The notes: generated by a model not told the origin, from the letters alone. 64,000 nt of DNA from CAWEQO01 sp963811225 (GCA_963811225.1 CAWEQO010000015.1:175374-239373), one strand, 5' to 3'; counted from the stretch's first letter, positions 32,904-42,812 are shown. Numbers and translations: made by a program.

Positions 32904-33134
32904 GTGACTTTGCAACACTTTTTTGACATCGCCTTGATTATAACGTCAATCGCCCTGACCGTTAGCGTGATCCTGCAAAATAAGGGCGTCGGGCTTGGCG
33001 GTTTAACTGGAACCGACTCAAACAACGTTTTCACCGCCCGTCGCGGCGTGGAAAAGACTTTGTTCTGGATTACCATCGGTTTCGGCGTGCTGTTCTTTAT
33101 CTTGACCATGATTACCGTCGTGATCAGTCGATAA
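32904..33134 (+). CDS. secG: Preprotein translocase subunit SecG
   Basis: A 76-residue inner-membrane protein of the SecYEG channel. Two membrane helices (residues 5-24 and 53-73) flank the conserved cytoplasmic loop VILQNKGVGLGGLTGTDSNN, where the Q-x(K/R)-G-L-G-G-G-pattern is characteristic. GTG 32904 follows AGGAGGA. It is transcribed from its own promoter and followed by a terminator, so it appears monocistronic. Confidence 0.93.
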   Translation: MTLQHFFDIALIITSIALTVSVILQNKGVGLGGLTGTDSNNVFTARRGVEKTLFWITIGFGVLFFILTMITVVISR

Positions 33135-33176
33135 GTTTGGCGAAACCGGCATACTTTTTATTGTAATCATCCGAAT

Positions 33177-33210
33177 AGGGCGACTCGCCGTCTGGGGAGT
33201 TCGCCCTTTT
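33177..33210 (+). terminator. Terminator after secG
   Basis: GC-rich stem (AGGGCGA pairing with TCGCCCT, extended by CTC/GAG with a bulge) followed by TTTT. Confidence 0.75.
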
Positions 33211-33266
33211 AATATCAGCCTTTAATGTTCGATCGAACGAGCAAAGCTTAACACGAGCCAATCCGA

Positions 33267-34946
33267 ATGAAGAAGTTACGCTGGCAATTGATCATCATCT
33301 TTATAACCGGCCTGGTTGTCGGTTTTCTGCTGATTGGAGAACAACCCGGCAGCATCTTGCCGGTCTCCGCCCCAGAACCGGCCAAAGGCGGTATCTACAC
33401 AGAAGCGTTGATCGGTTCCCTGCAGCGTCTCAACCCCCTCATCGATGCCAATAACCAACCTGACCGAGACGTCGACCGCTTGCTGTTCAGCGGCCTCATC
33501 CGCTTCGACGCCCGCGGCGTGCCCCAGCCTGACCTGGCCGAATCCTACGGCTATTCCAAGGACGGCACCATCTACAACGTCAGCCTGCGCGAAGACGCAG
33601 TCTGGCACGACGGCGAGCCGGTCACAAGCGACGATGTGCTCTTTACCATCGAGCTGATGCGCTCTGACAGCCCATATATCCCCGAGGACATCCGTTCGTT
33701 CTGGCAGGAAGTGGACGTCAACAACCTCAGCGCCGATACCCTGCAGTTCAAGCTTCCCGAGCCCTTCGCTCCCTTCCTGGACTACCTGTCCTTCGGGATC
33801 CTGCCCGAGCATCTCCTCGGCGGTAAATCGCTCGACGAGATCGTCGACGATCCGTTCAACATGCAGCCCATCGGCAGCGGGCCCTACCGCTTCGACCACT
33901 TTCTGGTTGAGGACGGACAGGTCACCGGCGCAGCGCTCATCGCCTTCGACAAGTTCTACCGCACACCGGCCTTCATCGAGCAGATCATTTTGCGCTACTA
34001 CCCTGACGCTCCCGCCGCGTTCGATGCCTATCGCAACGGCGACGTGCAGGGCATCGGCCAGGTGACCGCCGACATTCTGCCGGACGTGCTGTCCGAGCAG
34101 AACCTGGCAGTCTACACGGGTCGTAACCCCGAATTGTCGATGGTATTCTTCAACCTGAAGGACCCCGAAGCGAAGTTCTTGCAGGAGCCTGACGTCCGCA
34201 AGGCCTTGATGTATGGCTTGAACCGCCAGTGGATCGTAGACCGCCAACTGCAAGGCCAGGCCATCGTGGCGAACGGACCGATCCTGCCGGGCACCTGGGC
34301 CTACTACGATGGTCTGAAGGCCATGTCCTACAGTCCCGCCAAGGCCGTCGACATGCTCAAAGAGGCCGAATATACGGTGCCGGCCTCCGGTGGGCCGCGC
34401 GAAAAAGAGGGCGACGTCATGTCGATTGAACTGCTCTATCCGGATGACGAGCTGCACACCGCCATTGCCGAGTCCATCCAGCGCGATTGGTCCAAGCTTG
34501 ATGTGGAGGTTAACCTGGTGGCCTTGCCGTATGATGAGCTGATCAATACCCGGCTGGCCAACCGCGACTATGAAGCCGCTCTGGTGGATCTCAACCTGTC
34601 ACGCACGCCCGATCCCGACCCCTATCCATTCTGGGATCAGGCTCAGGCCACCGGTGGGCAGAACTATTCGCAGTGGGACAACCGCGTCGCCAGTGAGTAC
34701 ATCGAGCAAGCTCGCGTGACGTCTGATCTGACCGAGCGGGAGAAGATGTACCGCAACTTCCAGGTGGTCTTCCAGGATGACCTGCCCTCGCTGCCCCTAT
34801 ATTACTCGGTGTACAGCTACGCCGTGGACAAAGAGGTACAGGGCGTCCAGATGGGTCCCCTCTTCGACAGCAGCGACCGCTTTGCTACGATCACCGACTG
34901 GTACCTGGTTTCTGGGCAGCCCTCTGCTGCGACCGGCGAGCAGTAA
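33267..34946 (+). CDS. ABC-type oligopeptide solute-binding protein, family 5
   Basis: A 559-residue extracytoplasmic binding protein (SBP_bac_5). After an uncleaved-looking N-terminal anchor (LIIIFITGLVVGFLLIG, with no lipobox Cys) the mature part starts GGIYTEALIGSLQRLNPLID. YNVSLREDAVWHDGEPVTSDDVLFTIELM is the family signature, and later blocks include GSGPYRF, VRKALMYGLNRQWIV and RDYEAALVDLNLSRTPDPDP. Such proteins deliver peptides, nickel or sugars to ABC importers. No permease or ATPase genes are adjacent, so this one is an orphan, and the lack of a lipid anchor site is notable given lspA and lgt in the same region. Confidence 0.88.
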   Translation: MKKLRWQLIIIFITGLVVGFLLIGEQPGSILPVSAPEPAKGGIYTEALIGSLQRLNPLIDANNQPDRDVDRLLFSGLIRFDARGVPQPDLAESYGYSKDGTIYNVSLREDAVWHDGEPVTSDDVLFTIELMRSDSPYIPEDIRSFWQEVDVNNLSADTLQFKLPEPFAPFLDYLSFGILPEHLLGGKSLDEIVDDPFNMQPIGSGPYRFDHFLVEDGQVTGAALIAFDKFYRTPAFIEQIILRYYPDAPAAFDAYRNGDVQGIGQVTADILPDVLSEQNLAVYTGRNPELSMVFFNLKDPEAKFLQEPDVRKALMYGLNRQWIVDRQLQGQAIVANGPILPGTWAYYDGLKAMSYSPAKAVDMLKEAEYTVPASGGPREKEGDVMSIELLYPDDELHTAIAESIQRDWSKLDVEVNLVALPYDELINTRLANRDYEAALVDLNLSRTPDPDPYPFWDQAQATGGQNYSQWDNRVASEYIEQARVTSDLTEREKMYRNFQVVFQDDLPSLPLYYSVYSYAVDKEVQGVQMGPLFDSSDRFATITDWYLVSGQPSAATGEQ

Positions 34947-34982
34947 AACGCCGGCGTTTCAAACGATCAAGGGAGGACATTC

Positions 34983-35552
34983 ATGGCAAAAGATTTCGAA
35001 GGAGACCGGGCTTACCTGAAAGCCGCTGTCGCCGACCTGGAGGAGTATCTGCTCTCTCCGCAGCTGTACTGGCCCCTTTCCTTGCGCGGCCGGGGTGCAG
35101 ATGGCGGCATCGACCAGTTGACCATTGGCAATCTTCTTCTCATCCAGAAACGTTTGCAGGCGCTGCCACCCGATCAGCAGGGTGACCTCGAAACGCTTTC
35201 GGAGCGTGTCCAGGCCACCCATGAACATTGGCCCGCAAACTGGTCGCGCAAGACTGAACAAGAATTCACCGGCCGCCTGCGTTTGTGGCAGAACTATCTC
35301 AACGATCTTTTCAAAGACACCGGGCGCTACGCCTCGGGCTATCCGAATGCCGCCCGCTGGCGCGCCATCTTGCACCTGATTAAAGCCGACGTCGAAAATC
35401 TGGAGCCCAGCGAGAATGATCTGATGGTGCTGCTCGACCGGCGGCTGCGGGTCGTGTCAGTCCCCGGCACGTTCGTCTGGCAGCCGGAAGTTCAGAGTTC
35501 GTTCCCGGTGGAACCCTACTGGTTTCTGTATATCGCCATCCGTCAGGACTGA
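34983..35552 (+). CDS. Hypothetical protein, 189 residues
   Basis: I do not recognise a family. The protein is soluble, mostly helical in the first two thirds (YLKAAVADLEEYLL, LLLIQKRLQAL, FTGRLRLWQNYLNDLF) and ends in beta-like segments (RRLRVVSVPGTFVWQPEV). YASGYPNAARWRAILHLIKADVENLEPSE in the middle is the most distinctive block. A GGGAGGA site precedes ATG 34983. The cobalamin adenosyltransferase gene starts six bases after its stop, so the two are likely co-transcribed with the binding protein upstream. Confidence 0.6.
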   Translation: MAKDFEGDRAYLKAAVADLEEYLLSPQLYWPLSLRGRGADGGIDQLTIGNLLLIQKRLQALPPDQQGDLETLSERVQATHEHWPANWSRKTEQEFTGRLRLWQNYLNDLFKDTGRYASGYPNAARWRAILHLIKADVENLEPSENDLMVLLDRRLRVVSVPGTFVWQPEVQSSFPVEPYWFLYIAIRQD

Positions 35553-35558
35553 TCCATT

Positions 35559-36116
35559 ATGCCAAAGTTGTTTACCGGAAAAGGAGATGAAGGCTACACC
35601 GGCCTGTTAGGGGAGGGGCGGGTTGCCAAGTACGATCTGCGTATGGAAGCCGTCGGCGCGGTCGATGAGGCCACCGCAGCCCTGGGGATGGCTCGCAGCC
35701 AGGCCCAGAACCCCGAGACGGGTGCAGTCTTGCTTCACGTCCAGCGCGACCTGTATCTCCTGATGGCCGAAGCCGCTGCCACAGCTGAGAACGCCGAACG
35801 CTTCCATCAGATCAACGCAGCCAGGGTGTCCTGGCTGGAAGAGCAGATCGAGGCGCTCGGGCAGCAGGTGCCCCTGCCGAAAGAGTTTATTGTGCCGGGG
35901 GATTCCACGGCCGGCGCTTACCTCGACCTGGGCCGTACCATTGTCCGTCGTGCCGAGCGGCGCATGGCCGAGCTGCTCCACCGCGGCGACGTGCAAAATC
36001 CTGAACTGCTGCGCTATCTCAACCGGCTCTCCAGCCTGTGCTTTATGCTCGAGCTGCGTGAAAACCAGGCGGCCGGCGTCGAGAAATCTACCCTCGCGAA
36101 GAAGAACGAGAAATGA
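35559..36116 (+). CDS. Cob(I)alamin adenosyltransferase, PduO type
   Basis: A 185-residue PduO-family ATP:corrinoid adenosyltransferase that makes coenzyme B12 from cob(I)alamin. The N-terminal TGKGDEGYTGLLGEGRVAK is the ATP-binding signature; VGAVDEATAALGMAR, then FIVPGDSTAGAYLDLGRTIV and RRAERRM carry the conserved Arg residues, followed by LRYLNRLSSLCFMLEL. All main motifs are intact. No cobalamin synthesis or B12-dependent gene is nearby, so it probably serves salvage. The last codons overlap the DUF554 gene by four bases. Confidence 0.93.
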   Translation: MPKLFTGKGDEGYTGLLGEGRVAKYDLRMEAVGAVDEATAALGMARSQAQNPETGAVLLHVQRDLYLLMAEAAATAENAERFHQINAARVSWLEEQIEALGQQVPLPKEFIVPGDSTAGAYLDLGRTIVRRAERRMAELLHRGDVQNPELLRYLNRLSSLCFMLELRENQAAGVEKSTLAKKNEK

Positions 36117-36868
36117 CCGGAACCCTCATCAACACCGCCACCGTTTTGATCGGCGGCTTTTTGGGCGTGCTGCTCGGCTCGCGGCTGCCCGAACGCCTGC
36201 GCCAAACCGTCGTCGCCGGGCTGGGGTTATTCACCCTGGCGTACGGCCTGTCGATGTTTCTCAAAACCGAGAACTCCTTGATCGTTTTAGGCAGCTTGTT
36301 GATCGGGGCGCTGTTGGGTGAGTGGTGGCAGATTGAGGCCGGGCTGCAAAACCTGGGCGCCTGGTTGGAGCGGCATTTCCAGCGCAGCCGCGCTCCACTG
36401 CAAGAAGGGGCCTTCTCGGATGAAGATGCCGGCAGCCGGGCGCGTTTCGTGCGCGGCTTCCTGACCGCCTCGCTGGTGTTCTGTGTCGGCCCCATGACCA
36501 TCCTGGGCGCCATTCAAGATGGGCTGACCGGCGACTACAATCTGCTGGCGGTCAAGGCCGTGCTCGACGGCTTCGCCGCGCTGGCGTTCGCCTCCACGCT
36601 TGGGGTTGGGGTGTTGTTTTCGGTGCTGGTCATCTTGATCTATCAAGGGGGCCTCAGCCTGCTGGCCGGGCAGCTGACCGCCCTGGTGTCCTCCCAGCCT
36701 CAAATGATGACCGAGATGAGCGCCGTGGGCGGCGTGATCTTGATCGCCATCGCCATTAGCAGCCTGTTGGAGATCAAGCCCATCCGCTCGGGCAACTTCC
36801 TCCCGGCCCTGGTGATCGCCCCGGCCCTGGTAGCTTTGCTGGCCTGGCTGGGCGTGACCGTGCCGTAA
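36113..36868 (+). CDS. DUF554 family integral membrane protein
   Basis: A 251-residue membrane protein of the YdfK/DUF554 type. It opens with GTLINTATVLIGGFLGVLLG (the family start G-T-x-x-N), then QTVVAGLGLFTLAYGLSMFL, LIGALLGEWWQIE and FLTASLVFCVGPMTILGAIQDG, followed by a symmetric set of helices. Six to seven helices in total. The family is probably a transporter or permease of unknown substrate. ATGA overlap with the adenosyltransferase implies coupled translation. Confidence 0.9.
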   Translation: MTGTLINTATVLIGGFLGVLLGSRLPERLRQTVVAGLGLFTLAYGLSMFLKTENSLIVLGSLLIGALLGEWWQIEAGLQNLGAWLERHFQRSRAPLQEGAFSDEDAGSRARFVRGFLTASLVFCVGPMTILGAIQDGLTGDYNLLAVKAVLDGFAALAFASTLGVGVLFSVLVILIYQGGLSLLAGQLTALVSSQPQMMTEMSAVGGVILIAIAISSLLEIKPIRSGNFLPALVIAPALVALLAWLGVTVP

Positions 36869-36886
36869 ACCCAGAAAATAGAAATC

Positions 36887-36937
36887 AGAGAATAGAAAAC
36901 AGTCCCTGCCAATTCAAGGGACTGTTTTCTATTCTCT
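36887..36937. terminator. 21-bp palindrome between convergent DUF554 and DsbA-like genes
   Basis: Arms 36887-36907 and 36917-36937 are perfect complements around a nine-base loop; the right side continues TCTTTTCT. The outer arm shares GAGAATAGAAA with the palindrome at 24366. Confidence 0.65.
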
Positions 36938-36943
36938 TCTTTT

Positions 36944-37671
36944 CTACTGGATTGGCGTCGAGGTAGGCACCGGTGTGCCCGCCAACGCCGATTCGACTGC
37001 CGACTGCAGCTGGTCGCGGCCGACAATCTCCGTGCCGTTGATTAAGAAGGACGGCGTGCCGGAGATGCCTTTCTGAACTCCGTAGGCCTGTTCCTCCTGG
37101 ATCTTCTGCGCGTATTTGTTATTCGATAAGCAGTCTTGGAACTGCGTCACATCCAGGTTGATCGCCTTGGCGAATTCTGTCAGCGCCTGTTTGCTCATCG
37201 GGCTGGGGGTCGTGCCGACGTTGGCGAAGATCACATCGTGGTATTCCCAGAACTTGCCCTGATCGGCCGCGCAGAGGGATGCCTCTGCGCCGTTGTCCGA
37301 TTCCGGAGCGATGACCCGGAAGGGATGGAAAACGTAGTAGACTTGACCGGTCGTGACGTACTGCTGGATGAACTGCGACTCGCCGATGTAATTGGCGGGC
37401 ACTCCCTCAACATAATCGTTGCAGTGACTGCAGAGGAAATCGGAGAACACTTCCACCTTGACCGGCGCGTCTGGATTGCCAAGCGCGGTGCCGTCCGGCT
37501 GTGGCAGGGCCACCGTGGTGGGCACTACTACCGAAGCGGAAGCCCGCAGCCCAGGTACGATTAAGAAGTCGCAACCACAACTGCAAACACAGCGATAATT
37601 CCTATCCAGATCATCCGCTGGCGCTGCTGCGCTTTCCGGCGCTTATCGCGGATATCTTGTCGTTTACCCAT
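36944..37671 (-). pseudogene. DsbA family thiol-disulfide oxidoreductase, split by a one-base frameshift
   Basis: The 5' part (ATG 37671 behind AGGAGG) encodes GKRQDIRDKRRKAQQRQRM and a membrane anchor IWIGIIAVFAVVVA, then a TAA. One base back the frame continues FLIVPGLRASASVVV and the mature thioredoxin fold: NPDAPVKVEVFSDFLCSHC with a CSHC active site, VFHPFRVIAPESD, ASLCAADQGKFWEYHDVIF and GISGTPSFLINGTEIVG, the cis-Pro region. Together the two parts make a classic anchored DsbA-like protein of about 240 residues. The anchorless part alone (from GTG 37525) could be expressed but would stay in the cytoplasm. The shift lies in ACTTCTTAA near 37565. Confidence 0.7.
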
Positions 37672-37807
37672 CGAGAAACCTCCTGAACTATTTCGATAAA
37701 TTTTGCCATATTTTTGGGTGATTGTAAATCCCACAAACTTATGAATTAAAGGGTGAAATATTCCCGTAGTCCCTTGCATTGGCACAGAAATGTGGAAATA
37801 TTGTAAC

Positions 37808-37945
37808 GGCAGACAACGTAGCCCCAGGCTGTAAGGGCTGCCTGGGGTAGCCGGCGGGTAGAATGTTCGATCTTTTATAGGCCGGTGCGCCTTTCAGGCG
37901 AAGAACACCAGCCAGCCCTTACAGCCTGGGGCTACGTTATCTGCC
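37808..37945. repeat. 138-bp element with 33-bp terminal inverted repeats (MITE-like)
   Basis: Arms 37808-37840 and 37913-37945 match over 33 bases with one mismatch and enclose 72 bases containing a small GCGCC/AGGCG hairpin. GGAAATATT occurs just outside both ends (37794-37802 and 37956-37964). The surrounding 37672-38089 stretch has no gene. Confidence 0.6.
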
Positions 37946-38089
37946 TGAGGAGTTAGGAAATATTTACATTCAATATTCCAATAATCCCAGGAGGTCAGTT
38001 TCCGTTCACCATCAGCGGAGCGATGCAACTGCCGCTCCACCGGATTAACCTCGCAATGAGGATTGTGAATTGTCCTTAAATCGGAAACC

Positions 38090-38935
38090 TTAAGACAAAA
38101 CAAAAACCGGGAATCTTTCCCCCGTCCGTTCGAATCCCAGCTTTTCATACAGCGCCAGCGAGGCGTGGTTGTCGCTCTGCGTGTTGACCGTTACCAGCCG
38201 GCTGCGGCGTTGTGAAAAATGCGCTTGCAAATCCCGCACAAGCAGCGCTCCGATCCCTTGCTGCTGCAGGCTTGGATCCACTGCCAGGCGCGCCAGGTGT
38301 GCGCTGTAGGACGATTGTGTGCTGATCTGGTAACCCACGATCTTACCATCTATCTCGGCAACCATGGAGTACGCCGACTGCTTGTATGAGCGCGTCAGGG
38401 TGTCGAGCGAGATTTGCCACAACCGTTCGAAGGCCAGCTCATCCACCACCTGCACAGCCGGCAGGTCGGCGGGCTTTAGCGTGCGCAGCGAGACATGGCT
38501 GTTTGCAACCTGCTTCTGTGGACTCCGGTCATTCCACTGCAGCACCACGATATGCTGGCGGTGGCGGAATCCCGTCTCGATCAGCAGCTGCGCGAACCAA
38601 TCTTGCAGCGCAAGACCCGCAATTGGGTAAGCATACTCGGGCGGCAGGGACTCGTGGCCCTTTTCAAACAGCATCTGCCAGGCTTCCCGCAGGTCGATGG
38701 CGGTAGACGCCGCGAAGAACCGCACCCACGCCACCTCGGGCGGGTCGGGCGGGCAGGCGAGCGCCGCCAGTAGGCGCTGGTTGCGCTCTAAAAGCCAAAA
38801 GGGCTGGCGTCCTAACCAGTCGGTTGGGCTGCGCCAGTCCAGGTGGCGGTGAACGTAGTATTCGAAGGTAATGAGCGTCGAGATTGCTCTTTGATCCCCC
38901 TCGGTTGCTATCCTTAAAGTCAATGATTCTGGCAT
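38090..38935 (-). CDS. GNAT family N-acetyltransferase, tandem-domain type
   Basis: A 281-residue protein. The C-terminal half is a clear GNAT domain: VSLRTLKPADLPAVQVVDEL, YSMVAEIDGKIVGYQISTQS, LARLAVDPSLQQQGIGALLV with the Q-x-x-G-x-G acetyl-CoA loop, and NTQSDNHASLALYEKLGFERTGERF. The N-terminal half (SLTLRIATEGDQRAISTLI, WVRFFAAS, LIETGFRHRQHIVVL) keeps the general plan of a second, degenerate GNAT domain without the loop. Acceptor unknown. Its start overlaps the stop of the TPR-like gene. Confidence 0.85.
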   Translation of the reverse strand: MPESLTLRIATEGDQRAISTLITFEYYVHRHLDWRSPTDWLGRQPFWLLERNQRLLAALACPPDPPEVAWVRFFAASTAIDLREAWQMLFEKGHESLPPEYAYPIAGLALQDWFAQLLIETGFRHRQHIVVLQWNDRSPQKQVANSHVSLRTLKPADLPAVQVVDELAFERLWQISLDTLTRSYKQSAYSMVAEIDGKIVGYQISTQSSYSAHLARLAVDPSLQQQGIGALLVRDLQAHFSQRRSRLVTVNTQSDNHASLALYEKLGFERTGERFPVFVLS

Positions 38936-39507
38936 TACCTGGATATCCGCAGCATCCGGAATGGCACTTTCAGTAATCGGTTGAGCAGCCGTTCCTTGGC
39001 GCTCAACCGCGGCTTCAAATCGAGCGCCGCCTGCATGCTGGCCATGGACTGCAAATGCCCGCCGGTTTTGAGCTGCAGCGCCGAGATGTTCTGTAAAACA
39101 TAGACACGCAGTTCATCGTTCCCGGTCCCTTTGAGCAGCTCCGAGGACTTCTCATACAGCGCCAGGGCCGGTTTCAACTTGCCGAGTTCCTCCAGCGCGG
39201 CCGCCTGATTGCCGTAAGCCATCGCGGCCCGCACGGGATCGTTCACTTGCAGGAACACCATCTCGGTTCCCTCGGCTGCTGCGAGCGCACCGTTCGCGTC
39301 GCCGTCTTTCAGCAGGGCTACGCTGCGGTTGTTGCGCATCTCGGCTGCCGCCGCCTCGTTTTGCTCGGCGATGAAAACGCCGGCTGCCTCTTCATACAGC
39401 CGGGCAGCCTTTTGATAGCTGCCGCTTTCGTAAGCGGCGCTTGCCTGTTTGACAATGGGGTGGGATGAAGGTGCAGCGCTCATCGGTTTTCCGTCCTTGC
39501 TTGTCAT
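38935..39507 (-). CDS. TPR-like helical repeat protein
   Basis: A 190-residue soluble protein. Residues about 20-140 contain three TPR-like helix pairs: ASAAYESGSYQKAARLYEEA, AEMRNNRSVALLKDGDANGA and AMAYGNQAAALEELGKLKPA, the last followed by LALYEKSSELLKG. Such repeats mediate protein binding; the partner is unknown. A short basic C-terminus (RLLNRLLKVPFRMLRISR) is amphipathic and might touch the membrane. ATG 39507 lies 29 bases after the regulator stop; ATG 39483 is an alternative with a better AAGGA site. The gene is between an XRE regulator and an acetyltransferase on the same strand. Confidence 0.65.
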   Translation of the reverse strand: MTSKDGKPMSAAPSSHPIVKQASAAYESGSYQKAARLYEEAAGVFIAEQNEAAAAEMRNNRSVALLKDGDANGALAAAEGTEMVFLQVNDPVRAAMAYGNQAAALEELGKLKPALALYEKSSELLKGTGNDELRVYVLQNISALQLKTGGHLQSMASMQAALDLKPRLSAKERLLNRLLKVPFRMLRISR

Positions 39508-39535
39508 CTCTAAATCGGCAGTCGTAGTTTTCCGG

Positions 39536-40216
39536 TTAGTAAGTGATCTCCAGCAGGCCTTCGGCGATCGTACGCAGCTTTTCAACCGACATCTCGCTCA
39601 GGCGCATCGCCAGCTCGATATAGGGCTGGTTGACCGGCTTGGCCACGAACGACTTCAGATCTTCAGGCAGCTGGTCGAACTGCTGCATGGCTTGCTGCTG
39701 CATGCGCCACTTACCGATTGGCCCGCGCTGGTCGAACAGCTGCTCGACCGGCAGATTCAATGCCGAGGTCAGTGCGTCCACCTGCGGCAAGGGGATGGAC
39801 GCCTGCCCCATTTCATAGGACTTCAACTGCTCTTCTGCAATGCCGGTCTTTTCGGACAACTCGTGGCTGGACAGGTTGGCGTCGATCCTGGCCTGCTTGA
39901 TCTGAACTCCGATCAGGCGGTCGCGCAGCTGGCGCAGCTTGCGCTGGTTTTCGGCTTGCAGCGCTTCCTGCTGCTGCGACCGTGACTGCCGCCCCCAAAA
40001 ATGATCCAGAGGCACGTTCAGGAAATACGCCAACGATTCGAGCGCCGGCAGCGAGGGCGCTTGCGCCCCCTTCTCGAAGTCCCGGTACTGTTCGGGTGAG
40101 ACTCCCATGACCTCGGCGCATTCTTCAACCGTTCTGCGGCTTGCCTGCCGGGCGTCGTACATCAACGCGCCGACCATCTTGGTTCGAAGTTTGATGAATC
40201 GCTCTTGTTTATCCAT
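39536..40216 (-). CDS. XRE-family regulator with two helix-turn-helix domains
   Basis: A 226-residue protein with tandem Cro/CI-type HTH domains. The first spans residues 15-70 (EECAEVMGVSPEQYRDFEKG, then PSLPALESLAYFLNVPLDHF). The second spans about 100-155 (LIGVQIKQARIDANLSSHEL, SEKTGIAEEQLKSYEMGQAS and LPVEQLF). A QRKLRQLRD helix links them. Each domain keeps the recognition-helix spacing and the E-x-G turn, so a bivalent DNA binder is inferred. The C-terminal 60 residues are helical. An extended -10 (TGCTATAAT) lies about 100 bases upstream. The targets are unknown. Confidence 0.85.
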   Translation of the reverse strand: MDKQERFIKLRTKMVGALMYDARQASRRTVEECAEVMGVSPEQYRDFEKGAQAPSLPALESLAYFLNVPLDHFWGRQSRSQQQEALQAENQRKLRQLRDRLIGVQIKQARIDANLSSHELSEKTGIAEEQLKSYEMGQASIPLPQVDALTSALNLPVEQLFDQRGPIGKWRMQQQAMQQFDQLPEDLKSFVAKPVNQPYIELAMRLSEMSVEKLRTIAEGLLEITY

Positions 40217-40316
40217 ACCCGACCTCTTGTTTCGTTGAAGGGGCTCCTCACACGCCGCCCCAATCAGTTTGTCTGATGAGAACCACAGCCGCCCGGTTAT
40301 TCAGTTGGTTGCAGCT

Positions 40317-40325
40317 ATTATAGCA
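40317..40325 (-). promoter_or_regulatory. Extended -10 element for the XRE regulator
   Basis: Minus-strand TGCTATAAT, identical to those at 18605 and 49850, in the 186-base spacer between cpaF and the regulator. The rest of that spacer shows only a GGCCGG-rich short hairpin after the cpaF stop. Confidence 0.5.
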
Positions 40326-40402
40326 TTTGCCGAAACGATGCAGGCATTGGACTGAGTCGAAAGCGCCGCCCCTGCCTGCGCGCTTCGTGGCCGGCCTCTC
40401 GG

Positions 40403-41703
<1,301 letters not shown>

Positions 41704-41707
<4 letters not shown>

Positions 41708-42003
41708 TCTTCGCTCCCAGGCGTGGTCAGCTCTTCAATTGGAATGATCCAGATGATTTGGTCGCGGTGAACGGAAAGGAAATTCGCCTCATACAGCACC
41801 TTTCCTTCGTCGTCATAGACCGTGGCATCCGTAACAGCCAGGAAGCAGTCCGAATTGCTCAGTTCATCCTTCAGCCGGTCATCCGGGCGAACGTAGATAT
41901 TTCCCTCAATCCGGTTGCGGGTCGTTTGGATGATGGCATTGACCGGTATTTTTGAAATGACGTTTGTGTGGATCTTACCTTTTTCTTCAAAAGAAGCATA
42001 CAT
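41704..42003 (-). CDS. Small conserved-looking protein, 99 residues
   Basis: Unrecognised. The sequence is beta-rich (IHTNVISKIPVNAIIQTTRN, RIEGNIYVRPDDRLKDEL, DCFLAVTDATVYDDEGKVLY) and ends with YEANFLSVHRDQIIWIIPIEE. The general plan R-I-x-G-x-I-x-x-x-x-x-x-R-L-x-D-x-L, then F-I/L-A-V-T-D-A, recalls small PilZ-like or DUF proteins that occur beside secretion ATPases; this is an impression only. ATGA overlap with cpaF and 23 bases to the response regulator place it in the signalling-ATPase operon. Confidence 0.6.
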
Positions 42004-42026
42004 CCGGAAACCCCTTTACAGCGATG

Positions 42027-42728
42027 TTAGATAATTTCTTTTTCCACAGGGGGCATCAAGTATCCCAACCCGGCGCGGGTGACGATGTGTTGTGGTTGGT
42101 GCGGGTTGTCTTCAAGTTTTTGGCGCAAGCGGGCAATGCTGACCCACAGGATCTCTTTATCCTCGCGGTACTGCGGACCCCAGATCGCCACCAACAGCTC
42201 TTCGGCGGTCAGCACTTGCCCAACGTGCTGGGCAAATTGGATTAACAGTCGATATTCGGTGGCAGACAGGAAGATTGGCTTGTTTTCTTTCCAGACCTCT
42301 GCCCGGGCAAAGTCGATCTTCAAGTTGCCGTGCATAAAGTAGCGGTTTTGGGTCACTTGCTCCGTGGTGTGCGCCCGGCGCAGTACCGCGCGCACGCGCG
42401 CTACCAGTTCGGTTGCCGAGAATGGTTTCACCACGTAGTCGTCCGCGCCGACGTTCAGCCCCTTGACCCGGTCCTGTTCTTCACCCCTCGCGGTCAGGAT
42501 GATGATCGGCACGTTCGAGAACTGGCGGATGCGTTCGCAGGTGCTGATACCATCGAGTTTGGGCATCATGATGTCCATGACGATCAGGTCGGGGTGGCGG
42601 TTCGACACCATCTCTAGAGCCTCTTCGCCATTGCCGGCCGTGATCACGTCATAGCCTTCTTTTTGGAGGTTCACTTTCAACAGGTGCTGGTACAGGCTTT
42701 CGTCGTCGACTGCCAATATTAGAGTCAT
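42027..42728 (-). CDS. OmpR/PhoB-family response regulator
   Basis: A 233-residue two-domain regulator. The receiver domain has LAVDDESLYQ, the phospho-acceptor Asp in DLIVMDIMMPKLDG, the Thr in IIILTARGEEQDRV and the Lys in DDYVVKPFSATELV. The C-terminal winged helix runs from about residue 130 to the end: SATEYRLLIQFAQHVGQVLT, AEELLVAIWG and SIARLRQKLEDNPHQPQ. All key residues are present. Two histidine kinase genes lie directly upstream, either of which may be its partner. Confidence 0.93.
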   Translation of the reverse strand: MTLILAVDDESLYQHLLKVNLQKEGYDVITAGNGEEALEMVSNRHPDLIVMDIMMPKLDGISTCERIRQFSNVPIIILTARGEEQDRVKGLNVGADDYVVKPFSATELVARVRAVLRRAHTTEQVTQNRYFMHGNLKIDFARAEVWKENKPIFLSATEYRLLIQFAQHVGQVLTAEELLVAIWGPQYREDKEILWVSIARLRQKLEDNPHQPQHIVTRAGLGYLMPPVEKEII

Positions 42729-42812
42729 ACCGCGACTTCCTTTCAGTGTTAACTTGAGTGAATTGAATCTATGAAATGATACCTGTGAACGGGGCTCTGT
42801 GCGCTTTACAGT

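Noticed and set aside
33276..34457. A 393-residue minus-strand open frame opposite the solute-binding protein
   Set aside because: Antisense shadow in high-GC sequence; low-complexity composition rich in Val, Asp and His, and the + strand protein has clear family motifs.
33267..34946. Complete peptide ABC import operon
   Set aside because: Only the binding protein is present; neighbouring genes are unrelated to permeases or ATPases of this family.
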